A stretch of 64,000 bases of DNA from Ureibacillus sinduriensis BLB-1 = JCM 15800. GTDB taxonomy: Bacteria > Bacillota > Bacilli > Bacillales_A > Planococcaceae. The position numbers were made by a program, and so were the translations under genes. The stretch's first letter is position 1. Each line of letters begins with the position of its first letter. Under the pieces are notes generated by a model. The model was given only the letters and a program-made list of their open reading frames with translations, did no database searches and was not told where the DNA came from. Where the stretch lies: NCBI RefSeq assembly GCF_000772955.1, contig NZ_JPVO01000055.1, forward strand, positions 248,001 to 312,000, read 5' to 3'. Shown here piece by piece: positions 1 through 8,930 of this stretch.

Positions 1-1183
1 TTCACCGAAAAATGGTCATCAAGTAATTTTAGCGGAAGTGGTAGGATTTAATAATGAATTTGTCGTTTTAATGCCCTACACTTCCATCCGGGAAATATCA
101 ATCGGCTGTCTTGTTGAAGGAACAGGTAAACCTCTTGAAGTCAAAGTAGGACCTGAACTGATTGGAAAAGTGTTGGATTCAATGGGAAATCCTTTTGATG
201 GTTCATCCCTTCCGAAAGGGTTGATGACCATTCAAACAGAGCAGGAACCTCCCAATCCTTTAAAACGGCCCCCTATCAAAGATCAACTCGAAGTGGGAGT
301 AAAAGCAATTGATGGAATGTTAACCGTGGGCAATGGCCAACGGGTAGGCATATTTGCGGGATCTGGAGTTGGGAAAAGTACCTTGCTCGGCATGATTGCT
401 CGAAATACAAAAGCCGACTTAAACGTAATTGCGTTAATCGGTGAGCGTGGACGCGAAGTGCTGGAATTCATCGAAAGGGATTTAGGTGAAGAAGGTTTAA
501 AACGTTCCATCGTTGTTGCAGCAACCGGCGATCAACCGGCATTAATGCGTATTAAAGGAGCTTTCACGGCTACTGCCATTGCCGAATACTTTAGAGATCG
601 TGGCTTGAATGTCATGTTAATGATGGATTCTGTCACCCGGGTCGCCATGGCACAAAGGGAAATTGGACTGGCAACTGGTGAACCACCGGCACAAAAAGGG
701 TATACCCCTTCAGTGTTCTCAATCTTGCCTAAATTGCTTGAAAGAACAGGTACAAATCAACATGGTTCCATTACAGCATTCTATACAGTGTTGGTCGATG
801 GAGATGATATGAATGAGCCAATTGCCGATACTGTTCGGGGAATACTCGATGGACATATCGTTTTGGACCGTACATTGGCAAATAAAGGTCAGTATCCTGC
901 AATCAATGTACTCAAGAGTGTTAGCCGTCTAATGAACCACATCTCTTTGCCGGAACATGTAAAAGCAGCTGAAAGACTTCGGGAGCTTTATTATACGTAT
1001 GCAAAATCGGAAGATCTAATTAATATCGGTGCATATAAAAGAGGGACATCAAATGAAATTGATGAAGCAATTCAATATGAGCCTCTTATCACGAACTTTT
1101 TAAAACAAGGGTACAAAGATAAGGTCTCACTGGAGAACACAGTGAACGAAATAATCGCGTTATCAAATGGTGGAGGAAGATAA
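1..1183 (+). CDS. fliI: Flagellar export ATPase FliI (5' end missing)
   Basis: ATPase of the flagellar type III export apparatus; it energises and orders export of rod, hook and filament subunits at the cytoplasmic membrane. The reading frame is open from base 2, so the N-terminus lies outside the window; the GTG at 38 is internal. A Walker A loop (GSGVGKS, near base 365) is followed by the ALIGERGREV stretch and by LMMDSVTRVAMAQREIGLA, both typical of FliI and F1-beta type ATPases. The stop overlaps the fliJ start by one base, so translation is probably coupled. It belongs to the fla/che operon; fliH and fliG would be expected upstream. Identification is secure. Confidence 0.96.
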   Translation, partial: SPKNGHQVILAEVVGFNNEFVVLMPYTSIREISIGCLVEGTGKPLEVKVGPELIGKVLDSMGNPFDGSSLPKGLMTIQTEQEPPNPLKRPPIKDQLEVGVKAIDGMLTVGNGQRVGIFAGSGVGKSTLLGMIARNTKADLNVIALIGERGREVLEFIERDLGEEGLKRSIVVAATGDQPALMRIKGAFTATAIAEYFRDRGLNVMLMMDSVTRVAMAQREIGLATGEPPAQKGYTPSVFSILPKLLERTGTNQHGSITAFYTVLVDGDDMNEPIADTVRGILDGHIVLDRTLANKGQYPAINVLKSVSRLMNHISLPEHVKAAERLRELYYTYAKSEDLINIGAYKRGTSNEIDEAIQYEPLITNFLKQGYKDKVSLENTVNEIIALSNGGGR

Positions 1184-1632
1184 TGGTTCAGTATACATAT
1201 CGATTTGAGAAGATATTGACGATTCGTGAGCAGGAAAAACAGCAGACAGAACAAGCTTATAAAGAATCGGTACGTTCATTTGAAGAAGTTGCGACAAAGC
1301 TATATGACCTTCTAAAGAAAAAAGAAGATTTGATTACTTATCAAAACGATCGATTGGCAATTGGTTCTTCCATCGATCAAATCCACCACTTTGCGACGTT
1401 TATTGATAGTCTGGAACGTTCAATCACGGAAGTGCAAAAAAAAGTTGTACAAGCCCGTGCAAAAATGAACTGGCACGAACAGAAACTATTAGAAAAAAAC
1501 TTGGAGATTCGTAAATTTGAAAAAATGCGAGAAAAAGATTTCGCGATCTTCAAGAGTGAGCAAGACAGAGAAGAAACGCTTTATTTAGATGAACTTTCTA
1601 CTCTTATGTATACAAAGAAGGAATTTAGGTGA
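1183..1632 (+). CDS. fliJ: Flagellar export chaperone/stalk FliJ
   Basis: Small, highly charged 149-residue protein made almost entirely of predicted alpha-helical coiled coil, as expected for FliJ, which sits in the pore of the FliI hexamer and links it to the FlhA gate. The sequence begins MVQYTYRFEKILTIREQEK, matching the usual FliJ start (YRFEKIL, then heptads). It starts inside the stop of fliI (TAATG) and is followed after four bases by the next gene. Sequence conservation in the family is low, so the call rests on length, coiled-coil character and position. Confidence 0.9.
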   Translation: MVQYTYRFEKILTIREQEKQQTEQAYKESVRSFEEVATKLYDLLKKKEDLITYQNDRLAIGSSIDQIHHFATFIDSLERSITEVQKKVVQARAKMNWHEQKLLEKNLEIRKFEKMREKDFAIFKSEQDREETLYLDELSTLMYTKKEFR

Positions 1633-1636
1633 TTTC

Positions 1637-2227
1637 ATGGCAAAAGGGAAACAAAAAAAAGAAAATATAGGCACACATGAAGTAAAGTCACCAGGAATTT
1701 TTCAAAAGCTATTTTTTTGGTTTATCATTCCATTGCTGTTTGGACTAGCTATCCTTCTTGTAATAGCTACCGTTTTCAACTTTAATGTTTTTGAAAAAGC
1801 AGCCGAGTTTACAAACCTAAAAAGCACTGAAGAAGTTTCCGTTAGTGATGTAACAGAGCAGTTTAATAAAAAAATTGTTGGTTTGGAAGCAGAAGTGAAA
1901 GAAAAAGAAGCGGAAATCGAAAAGTTGCAATCAGAATTGGAAAAGGCGCAAGCCGAAAACCAGGAAAATATAACTGAACAAGAGCAACTCCAGTACGAGA
2001 TAGAAAAATTGCAACGCGATCAAGCCGCCGCACAACAGGAATTCGAGAGTATATTGCAATCTTTTGAACAAATGTCGGCAAAGTCCGCAGCTCCGATCCT
2101 AGTAGCGATGAGTGACGAGGAGGCTGTAAAGATTCTGGCAAGCATGAAACCAGATATCCTATCAGCCATATTGGCGAAAATGAGTCCTGAAGATGCTGCC
2201 CGTTACACCGAATTATTATCGCAATAA
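1637..2227 (+). CDS. ylxF: YlxF/MotE-like membrane coiled-coil protein
   Basis: 196 residues from the ATG at 1637 (preceded by GGAATTTAGGTG); the frame is open further upstream, but that start would overlap fliJ with no better ribosome site. A single membrane helix lies at about residues 28-52, then a long coiled coil (about 80-140) and a C-terminal MgtE-N-like helical domain (SAAPILVAMSDEEAVKILAS onward). Proteins of this plan sit between fliJ and fliK in Bacillales (YlxF) and resemble MotE, a chaperone for motility proteins. The role in this organism is inferred from position; it is not essential for hook assembly as far as is known. Confidence 0.85.
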   Translation: MAKGKQKKENIGTHEVKSPGIFQKLFFWFIIPLLFGLAILLVIATVFNFNVFEKAAEFTNLKSTEEVSVSDVTEQFNKKIVGLEAEVKEKEAEIEKLQSELEKAQAENQENITEQEQLQYEIEKLQRDQAAAQQEFESILQSFEQMSAKSAAPILVAMSDEEAVKILASMKPDILSAILAKMSPEDAARYTELLSQ

Positions 2228-2257
2228 TGAAACGTTTTTGTCGAAGGAGGTGAAAAT

Positions 2258-3574
2258 GTGAATATAGGATTAATGCAAATTTCAAATTTGGGCATCAACA
2301 CAAAGCCGGTTGTTAAAAACCAATCACCATCAGCAGCTTCAACACAGACAACACAGAAACCAGATAGCTTTGGCGACGTATTGAATCAAGCAGTTGCTGC
2401 TGCAACTCAAAGTGAACCTCCCAACACGTCGGAAGTAGGGAAAGAGTCGATTAATCTCGAACAGTTGGTAGAATTACTATCGGCCAACACTATGGAAGAA
2501 GTTGTCGATCTACTGGAAATTCCACATGATGAAGGTTTGTTGGCAATACAGGTTGGAGAAGAAGGCCAATTGTTATCCTTCGATGAAATGATGAATTTGG
2601 ATAATTTGCTTTCGGTACTTGGCATCGAGCCTGCTCAGTTGGCGGATACATTGGAGCAATTGACGGGTGTCAAAGTTGAAGCGACAAATGACGTATGGCA
2701 ACTAATCAACTCGGCTTTAATTCAGGATACTGAGATTGTCCAGCAATTAGTTACTGCTCTGCAAGGCGAACATAAAGTAACACCGAAACAAGCAGAACAG
2801 CTAGTTCAATTCATGAAGTTAGCCCAAGTGTCGGGTAAAAATACAGATCTGTTATCAAATCAATTATCAGCTCTGGAACAAATCGACCAGATGTTAAGAA
2901 GTATTGCAAAGCTGGTTCCTTCACAAAGCATTGTTCCAACGAACCAGATAGCCGAAACGCCAACAGGGAAAGTTAATTTGCAAGGCTTTGAACAAATAGT
3001 TCAAAAAATAATGAAAACGACAGAAACAGTCGAAATCACAGATACAACCGAAACAAGCAAAACAACTCATAACTCGGTTGCAATAACATCCAGTATAACA
3101 AATACGCCCAAGACGATAACAATTACACTTCCAGCACAAAAGGGAGCACAATCCGAAGCACTTGCTAAAGAGATACAAAATTTGCTGAACCGCAGTCAAA
3201 TTTCCAGCTCACCTGGAACGACAAAGCTTCTACTAAAGCTTTATCCTGAGAATTTAGGTTCTATTCGAATAGAAATTATGCAACAGGATGGTGTACTATC
3301 TGCTCGAATGCTGACAACAACCGCTATTGGGAAAGAACTCTTGGATAGTCAGTTGCACCAATTGAAAAATGCCTTTGCGAATGCGAACATCCAAATGGAC
3401 CGAATCGATATTGCGCAAAGTCTGCAGGAAACTGACCGCAACTTAAAGGACCAAAGCCAGTTTGGACAGCAGTTCAAACAACAATCAGGCAAAAAAGAAA
3501 ATGAACAAGATGACACAGAGGATGAGTCAGAAAAAATGTCCTTTAATGACTATTTAATAAATGAGGAGGTGTAG
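2258..3574 (+). CDS. fliK: Flagellar hook-length control protein FliK
   Basis: 438 residues, starting at GTG 2258 with an excellent ribosome site (AAGGAGGTG). FliK is the exported molecular ruler that measures the hook and switches export specificity through FlhB. The middle is low-complexity, rich in Thr, Gln and Ser, as is normal for the ruler region. The conserved C-terminal domain is visible at about residues 320-385: the stretch LLLKLYPENLGSIRIEI is the family hallmark (L-x-P-x-x-LG-x-I-x-V/I). The acidic, glutamine-rich tail follows. Located between ylxF and flgD as in B. subtilis. Confidence 0.93.
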   Translation: MNIGLMQISNLGINTKPVVKNQSPSAASTQTTQKPDSFGDVLNQAVAAATQSEPPNTSEVGKESINLEQLVELLSANTMEEVVDLLEIPHDEGLLAIQVGEEGQLLSFDEMMNLDNLLSVLGIEPAQLADTLEQLTGVKVEATNDVWQLINSALIQDTEIVQQLVTALQGEHKVTPKQAEQLVQFMKLAQVSGKNTDLLSNQLSALEQIDQMLRSIAKLVPSQSIVPTNQIAETPTGKVNLQGFEQIVQKIMKTTETVEITDTTETSKTTHNSVAITSSITNTPKTITITLPAQKGAQSEALAKEIQNLLNRSQISSSPGTTKLLLKLYPENLGSIRIEIMQQDGVLSARMLTTTAIGKELLDSQLHQLKNAFANANIQMDRIDIAQSLQETDRNLKDQSQFGQQFKQQSGKKENEQDDTEDESEKMSFNDYLINEEV

Positions 3575-3577
3575 ACA

Positions 3578-4243
3578 ATGGCAACAACAGGGATTTCCAA
3601 TGATTATTTTCTAGCTTCAACAAAAGGGCCGAAAATCAGTAAAACTGGTGACAACTCCAGCCTTGGAAAAGATGCATTTTTAAATATCTTGATTACCCAA
3701 TTGCAAAACCAGGATCCGACACAACCAATGGATGATAAAGAATTCATCTCTCAAATGGCTCAATTCTCTTCTTTAGAACAAATGCAAAATATGACGACAG
3801 CCATGCAAGACTTGCTGGCTTCGCAAAATGAAACACAACTGATGTCATATACTTCATTCATCGGAAAAGAAGTTAAATGGCATGAGATAACTGAAGAAGT
3901 GGATGAAGCAGGGAAAAATATAATCAATGAAGGTTCTGGTGTCATTAATGAACTGAAGTTTAAAGATGGTGAACCTATCTTTGTTTTAGGAGATGGAAAA
4001 GAGATTTCTCCAGGTCATATTTCATCCATTTTAAATAATGGAACAGCTTCGGGTTCTGAAGCTGCCGAAAATCCACTCGTAACAGCAAGCAAAATAATTG
4101 GGCAAATGGTCCGTTATCAATTGGATGGCGAAGAACTATCGGCGAAAATTGAATCAGTCACAACAAATGGCAGTTTGATAGAATACATTCTAAATAATGG
4201 TACACGTTTGCAAAAGGATCAATTCGAATTGATAAGTGAATAG
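3578..4243 (+). CDS. flgD: Flagellar hook capping protein FlgD
   Basis: 221 residues. FlgD caps the growing hook and helps FlgE subunits polymerise. The N-terminal signature is clear: LGKDAFLNILITQLQNQDP, then MDDKEFISQMAQFSSLEQM, the export and assembly region of all FlgD proteins. The C-terminal part holds the FLN/tudor-like hook-cap domain. A strong ribosome site (GAGGAGGTG) overlaps the fliK stop, with only three bases between the genes. Confidence 0.95.
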   Translation: MATTGISNDYFLASTKGPKISKTGDNSSLGKDAFLNILITQLQNQDPTQPMDDKEFISQMAQFSSLEQMQNMTTAMQDLLASQNETQLMSYTSFIGKEVKWHEITEEVDEAGKNIINEGSGVINELKFKDGEPIFVLGDGKEISPGHISSILNNGTASGSEAAENPLVTASKIIGQMVRYQLDGEELSAKIESVTTNGSLIEYILNNGTRLQKDQFELISE

Positions 4244-4256
4244 GTTGGTGACCGAG

Positions 4257-4634
4257 ATGAATCGTATCTCAATTCAGCACTTGCCGCTGCAACTGACCAT
4301 ACAGACACAAAAGACGAAGATTGGCTCTGTTCAGTCCAAACAATCTTTCTTTGATCATTTACAAGAAGTTACCAGTAATCAACCGCTAAAGATTAGTAAA
4401 CATGCGAACGATAGAATAATGGAACGAAATATTTCTATCTCTGAACAAGAGTGGCAACGTGTGTCGGAAAAAGTAGTGGAAGCACGTTCAAAAGGCGTGA
4501 ATCAACCACTGGTGTTAATGGATCAAGCGGCATTAATCGTAAGTGCAAAAAACGAAACGGTTATTACAGCAATGGAACGCTCTGAAACAAAAAATCAATT
4601 GTTCACCAATATCGACGGAACAATCGTCCTATAA
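4257..4634 (+). CDS. Flagellar operon protein of the TIGR02530 type
   Basis: 125 residues from ATG 4257; a GTG at 4236 in the same frame overlaps flgD and has no ribosome site. The central part (KISKHANDRIMERNISIS, then VVEARSKGVNQPLVLMDQAA) matches my memory of the small conserved protein annotated as a flagellar operon protein, usually found between flgD and flgE in Bacillales. No catalytic motif is visible and the biochemical role is unknown; a regulatory or chaperone role in hook assembly is a guess from position. Confidence 0.85.
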   Translation: MNRISIQHLPLQLTIQTQKTKIGSVQSKQSFFDHLQEVTSNQPLKISKHANDRIMERNISISEQEWQRVSEKVVEARSKGVNQPLVLMDQAALIVSAKNETVITAMERSETKNQLFTNIDGTIVL

Positions 4635-4754
4635 AGGCAGGACCAATAACAAGTCTAACAACTGACTGTATATGGATGCCTATATGCTGCCGACTGACAG
4701 ACGCAGCACAGAAAACAAAAAATTAACGGATAAACGAGAGGAGAACGACTAACA

Positions 4755-5558
4755 ATGTTACGTTCAATGTATTCAGGTATTTCCGGGTTAAAAAACTTCC
4801 AAACGAAGCTTGATGTAATCGGGAACAACATTTCAAATGTAAATACATACGGATTCAAAAAAGGGCGAGTTGTATTTAAAGATCTAATTTCGCAAACGAC
4901 TGCTGGTTCAACCGCCCCTTCTGCTACACGTGGTGGGGTTAACGCAAAACAAGTAGGTTTGGGATCACAAATTGCTGCAATCGATACAATTTCGACAACA
5001 GGGGCATTGCAATCTACGGGTCGTGTATTGGACTTAGCAGTTTCTGGTGATGGTTATTTCCGAGTAGCGCCACAATCGGGATCAACTGATATTTCTTATA
5101 CGAGAGCCGGTAATTTTTACATGGATGCAATGGGAGATATCGTAACGGCAGATGGTATGTACTTGCTGGATGCAAGTGGGGCGAAAATTAATGTTCCTAC
5201 TACATCACAAAGTATGTCAATTGGTCAAGATGGTACAGTAAACATTGTTGCTGCTGATGGCACTTTATCTTCTGCTCAAAAAATAAGCTTAGCGAAATTC
5301 CCGAATAGCGAAGGGTTAGAAAAAGTAGGCTCTAACTATTTCAAACAATCTCCAGCATCAGGGGCTCCTAATGCTGACGTAACAGCCCAAACAGGCGGTA
5401 AGGGTGCCATCCAATCAGGTTTCCTTGAAATGTCGAACGTTGACCTTTCGGAAGAGTTCACGGACATGATTGTAGCACAACGTGGATTCCAAGCAAACTC
5501 CCGTATTATCACAACATCAGATGAGATTTTACAAGAGTTGGTAAACTTAAAACGATAA
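4755..5558 (+). CDS. flgE: Flagellar hook protein FlgE
   Basis: 267 residues, close to the short hook protein of B. subtilis (formerly called FlgG there). The N-terminus MLRSMYSGISGLKNFQTKLD and the NNISNVNTYGFKKGR box are the rod/hook family signature; the C-terminus (EFTDMIVAQRGFQANSRIIT, then EILQELVNLKR) is the matching D0 helix. It is exported by the type III system and polymerises as the universal joint. The gap before it (4635-4754) carries a small inverted repeat (TGCTGC/GCAGCA at 4685-4708) and a GAGGAG ribosome site. Confidence 0.93.
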   Translation: MLRSMYSGISGLKNFQTKLDVIGNNISNVNTYGFKKGRVVFKDLISQTTAGSTAPSATRGGVNAKQVGLGSQIAAIDTISTTGALQSTGRVLDLAVSGDGYFRVAPQSGSTDISYTRAGNFYMDAMGDIVTADGMYLLDASGAKINVPTTSQSMSIGQDGTVNIVAADGTLSSAQKISLAKFPNSEGLEKVGSNYFKQSPASGAPNADVTAQTGGKGAIQSGFLEMSNVDLSEEFTDMIVAQRGFQANSRIITTSDEILQELVNLKR

Positions 5559-5598
5559 TATTCTAGTTTGATAGTAAATTTCATTGCAAAGGAGGGTC

Positions 5599-5627
5599 GG
5601 GCCGGCTTTCCATACGTGACCCGGCCC
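5599..5627 (+). promoter_or_regulatory. GC-only stem-loop inside the swrD ribosome-binding region
   Basis: GGGCCGG (5599-5605) and CCGGCCC (5621-5627) form a seven-pair all-GC stem with a 15-base loop. A near-perfect Shine-Dalgarno sequence (AAAGGAGG, 5588-5595) lies just upstream and the swrD ATG at 5635 just downstream. The linear distance of about 39 bases is too long for initiation, but folding would shorten it to about 10. No other ribosome site precedes the ATG. An alternative pairing GGGTC/GACCC (5594-5598 with 5618-5622) would mask part of the ribosome site. Confidence 0.6.
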
Positions 5628-5634
5628 CATTTCA

Positions 5635-5859
5635 ATGATCGAATTAACACGATTGAATGGCAAATCTTTTTCATTAAATGCACTATACATAGAATTAGTT
5701 GAGTCATTTCCGGACACAACAATTACATTGACCAATGGCAAGAAATTTATTGTTACGGAAAGTGAAGAAGAAGTTCGAAAAAAAGTAGCGCAATTCTATA
5801 AAAGTATTCAAGTTTTATCCAACCCGCATTTAAGAGGTGATGACGATGAAAAACAATAA
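5635..5859 (+). CDS. swrD: SwrD/FlbD family flagellar motor power protein
   Basis: 74 residues. The sequence [20 protein letters not shown] and the [10 protein letters not shown] stretch are characteristic of the FlbD/SwrD family, known in B. subtilis to raise flagellar motor power and allow swarming. It lies between flgE and fliL as in B. subtilis. It overlaps fliL by 14 bases. The ribosome-binding sequence is unusual because a GC-rich stem-loop separates it from the start codon. Confidence 0.9.
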   Translation: MIELTRLNGKSFSLNALYIELVESFPDTTITLTNGKKFIVTESEEEVRKKVAQFYKSIQVLSNPHLRGDDDEKQ

Positions 5860-6280
5860 ATTATTAACGGTAATGCTCATCATTTTAGTGTCCATTACAT
5901 TAATTGGGGTTGTAATTTTTGTTTTATTAACACAATTTAATAAACAATCAACCGCTGAAACACATGAACCGTCAATAGATGAGATAATAGAGGCTTCAGT
6001 TGATGTGACTGAAATTACGACTAATTTGGCTGATAATCGAATTATCATGCTTTCATTAAAAATACAAACAGATAGTGTAGAAGCTGCCGAAGAATTAACG
6101 AAAAGAGATTTCCAAACAAAAAATCTTGTGATTACTCAGCTTTCCGAAATGGCGGAAGATGATTTAAAAGGGAAAGAAGGCAAAACAACCTTTGAATCAA
6201 CGGTAAAATCACAATTAAACGAACTGATGCAAGAGGGTAAAGTACAGCAAGTTTATATTACCTCCTACATCATCCAGTAA
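5846..6280 (+). CDS. fliL: Flagellar basal body protein FliL
   Basis: 144 residues from ATG 5846, six bases after an AAGAGGTG ribosome site that lies inside swrD; GTG 5837 and ATG 5840 are too close to that site. One N-terminal membrane helix (about residues 6-27) and an extracytoplasmic domain with the FliL pattern ([18 protein letters not shown] near residues 57-74, VKSQLNEL near the end). FliL is a stomatin-like ring protein around the stator that supports torque. The order swrD-fliL-fliM is as in other Bacillales. Confidence 0.93.
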   Translation: MKNNKLLTVMLIILVSITLIGVVIFVLLTQFNKQSTAETHEPSIDEIIEASVDVTEITTNLADNRIIMLSLKIQTDSVEAAEELTKRDFQTKNLVITQLSEMAEDDLKGKEGKTTFESTVKSQLNELMQEGKVQQVYITSYIIQ

Positions 6281-6316
6281 TCTAAATGTCAAACATCTTG
6301 AAATGGAGGTGGGCAA

Positions 6317-7312
6317 ATGGCGGGAGATGTATTATCCCAATCCGAAATTGATGCGCTGCTCTCTGCAATATCAACCGGTGAAATGTCAGCGGATGACATG
6401 AAAAAAGAAGAGGAAACAAAGAAAGTCAAAATCTATGACTTCAAACGGGCTCTTCGTTTTTCAAAAGATCAAATCCGTAGTTTGACCCGTATACATGAAA
6501 ATTTTGCAAGGTTATTAACAACATTTTTCTCGGCCCAGCTACGAACATATGTCCAAATTACAGTAGCATCAGTCGATCAAATACCTTTTGAAGAGTTTGT
6601 CCGTTCGATTCCAAATATGACATTAATAAATGTGTTTGAAGTGCCGCCTTTAGATGGTAATATCTTAATGGAGATCAATCCGAATATCGCGTACTCCATG
6701 CTAGACCGTATGATGGGTGGCGCTGGTTCTAGCTATAGTAATGTGGCAAATTTAACTGAAATTGAACAAAAAATAATGACGAATTTATTCGAACGTTCTT
6801 TCGATAATCTACGTGAAGCTTGGGATACAATCGCAGAAATCGATCCCATCTTGGTGGAATTGGAAGTGAATCCGCAGTTTTTACAAATGATTTCACCGAA
6901 TGAAACGGTCATCGTTATTTCCTTGAATACAATTATAGGCGAGACAACCGGGATGATTAATATCTGTATACCTCATGTTGTTTTAGAGCCGATTATTCAG
7001 AATTTATCTGTTCAATATTGGATGCAATCCAACACAAAAGAAGCTTCGCCGGAACAAGCGCAAATGTTAGAAAGACGAGTGAAGCAAGCAGAATTACCTT
7101 TAGTTGCGGAACTCGGCACGACCAATATTTCTATCGAAGATTTCCTTTATATGAATATTGGCGATGTCATAGAATTGGAGCAAAATATTGAGGAACCGCT
7201 GCTCTTAAAAGTAGGTAGTATACCGAAATTCACTGCACAGCCAGGAAAACGAAATAAAAAAATGGCAATCCAGATTATTGCACCCATAGAAGGAGGAGAC
7301 GAAGATGAGTGA
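6317..7312 (+). CDS. fliM: Flagellar motor switch protein FliM
   Basis: 331 residues. The N-terminal peptide LSQSEIDALLSAI is the CheY-P binding motif; next come the GRE-less CheC-like middle domain (about residues 45-230; MLDRMMGGAG) and the C-terminal SpoA/FliN-like domain (about 245-325; ELGTTNISIEDFLYMNIGDV). FliM forms the C-ring that sets rotation direction. It overlaps fliY by eight bases. Confidence 0.96.
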   Translation: MAGDVLSQSEIDALLSAISTGEMSADDMKKEEETKKVKIYDFKRALRFSKDQIRSLTRIHENFARLLTTFFSAQLRTYVQITVASVDQIPFEEFVRSIPNMTLINVFEVPPLDGNILMEINPNIAYSMLDRMMGGAGSSYSNVANLTEIEQKIMTNLFERSFDNLREAWDTIAEIDPILVELEVNPQFLQMISPNETVIVISLNTIIGETTGMINICIPHVVLEPIIQNLSVQYWMQSNTKEASPEQAQMLERRVKQAELPLVAELGTTNISIEDFLYMNIGDVIELEQNIEEPLLLKVGSIPKFTAQPGKRNKKMAIQIIAPIEGGDEDE

Positions 7313-8543
7313 TGGTATGCTCTCCCAAGAAGAAATTGAAGCGCTATTAAGGGGCGAATCGTTGGACAACAAGCTTGACGATTTAGCATCTGAATCTTCT
7401 ACAGATAACGAACCACTGCGTGTCGAAGACTATTTAGACCCAATGGAACAAGATGCACTAGGTGAAGTAGGAAATATCTCATTTGGTAGTTCAGCAACCG
7501 CCCTTTCTACACTATTAGGTCAAAAAGTAGATATTACGACACCGATCGTTTCGATTCTGAACAGAAATTATTTAGAAGAAGAGTTTCCGCATCCTTATGT
7601 AGCAGTACAAGTGGAATACACTACAGGCTTATCCGGAGCAAATTTATTAGTTATTAAACAGGAAGATGCTGCAATTATTGCTGACTTAATGCTTGGTGGA
7701 GATGGTTTAAATCCAAGCATAGACCTAAGTGAAATCCAACTGAGCGCTGTACAGGAAGCGATGAACCAAATGATGGGGTCTGCTGCTACATCCATGTCCA
7801 CAGTATTCAATAAAAAGGTGGATATTTCACCACCATCGATTGATTTAATGAATATCTCGGCAAATGAAGGAACGGATCAAATTCCTGAAGACGATTTGTT
7901 GGTGAAAGTTTCATTCCGCTTAAAAATCGGAACGTTAATTGACTCTAATTTAATGCAACTTTTCCCACTTCAATTTGGGAAGAAATTAGTCAAGTCATTG
8001 CTCGGTGAAGAGGAAGTGTCTAAACCAGCTGAAGTGCAGCAGCCTGCAGCTAGTCAACAACCTTCTGCGCCTGCACAGGCCGTTCAACAACCTGTACAAC
8101 AACCGATGCAGCAACAACCTGTTTATCAGCAGCCGCCTGTTTATCAGCAACAAGCTGCTACGACTTATCAAGAGATGCCGCAAAGCTATGCGATGCCTAC
8201 CTATCAGCATCCACAGCAGCCTGTAAATGTACAGCAAGCTCAATTTGCATCCTTTGAAAGTGCACGAATAACACAGGATGAAGCACGCAATCTAAATATG
8301 TTGCTCGATATTCCGTTACAGGTGACGGTTGAATTAGGGCGAACTAAGCATTCGGTAAAAGAAATATTGCAATTGGCATCAGGATCCATTATTGAATTGG
8401 ACAAGTTGGCCGGTGAACCAGTCGATATTTTAGTGAATAGCCGTTTAATCGCAAAAGGTGAAGTAGTCGTTATCGATGAAAACTTTGGAGTACGAATTAC
8501 AGATATTATGAGTCAAGCAGAACGATTAAACAATTTGAAATAG
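7305..8543 (+). CDS. fliY: Flagellar switch phosphatase FliY
   Basis: 412 residues. FliY replaces FliN in Bacillales and dephosphorylates CheY-P at the switch. An N-terminal CheY-P binding peptide (MLSQEEIEALLRGES) is followed by two CheC-type phosphatase sites: EVGNISFGSSATAL near residues 48-61 and VQEAMNQMMGSAATSM near 148-163, each with the E-x-x-N pattern. A Pro/Gln/Tyr-rich linker (about 240-320) connects to the C-terminal SpoA domain (about 335-410). The linker is strikingly rich in QQP repeats. Confidence 0.96.
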   Translation: MSDGMLSQEEIEALLRGESLDNKLDDLASESSTDNEPLRVEDYLDPMEQDALGEVGNISFGSSATALSTLLGQKVDITTPIVSILNRNYLEEEFPHPYVAVQVEYTTGLSGANLLVIKQEDAAIIADLMLGGDGLNPSIDLSEIQLSAVQEAMNQMMGSAATSMSTVFNKKVDISPPSIDLMNISANEGTDQIPEDDLLVKVSFRLKIGTLIDSNLMQLFPLQFGKKLVKSLLGEEEVSKPAEVQQPAASQQPSAPAQAVQQPVQQPMQQQPVYQQPPVYQQQAATTYQEMPQSYAMPTYQHPQQPVNVQQAQFASFESARITQDEARNLNMLLDIPLQVTVELGRTKHSVKEILQLASGSIIELDKLAGEPVDILVNSRLIAKGEVVVIDENFGVRITDIMSQAERLNNLK

Positions 8544-8563
8544 AACTATTTGGAGGGAATTAC

Positions 8564-8926
8564 ATGTCTAAGAAGATTTTGATAGTAGACGATGCGGCAT
8601 TCATGCGCATGATGATAAAAGATATTTTAACAAAAAATGGTTACGATGTAGTTGGAGAAGCTGCAGATGGCCTACAAGCTGTTGAAAAATATAATGAATT
8701 AAATCCCGATCTAGTGACAATGGATATTACGATGCCGGAAATGGACGGAATCGCTGCATTGAAAGCAATTAAATCAACAGATCCAAGTGCTACAATCATC
8801 ATGTGTTCGGCAATGGGACAACAAGCCATGGTAATCGATGCAATCCAGGCTGGAGCCAAGGACTTTATTGTAAAACCATTCCAAGCTGATCGTGTAATTG
8901 AAGCAATTCAAAAAGCACTAGGTTGA
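8564..8926 (+). CDS. cheY: Chemotaxis response regulator CheY
   Basis: 120-residue single receiver domain. Acidic pocket D9-D10, phosphorylation site D54 (LVTMDITMPEMDG) and conserved K104 (FIVKPF) are present. CheY-P made by CheA binds FliM and FliY to bias rotation, counter-clockwise in Bacillus. Good ribosome site (TTTGGAGGGAA). Placed between fliY and fliO as in B. subtilis. Confidence 0.97.
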   Translation: MSKKILIVDDAAFMRMMIKDILTKNGYDVVGEAADGLQAVEKYNELNPDLVTMDITMPEMDGIAALKAIKSTDPSATIIMCSAMGQQAMVIDAIQAGAKDFIVKPFQADRVIEAIQKALG

Positions 8927-8930
8927 TAAA

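Noticed and set aside
1589-1636. Longer ylxF starting inside fliJ
   Set aside because: The ATG at 1637 has the better ribosome site and gives the normal N-terminus.
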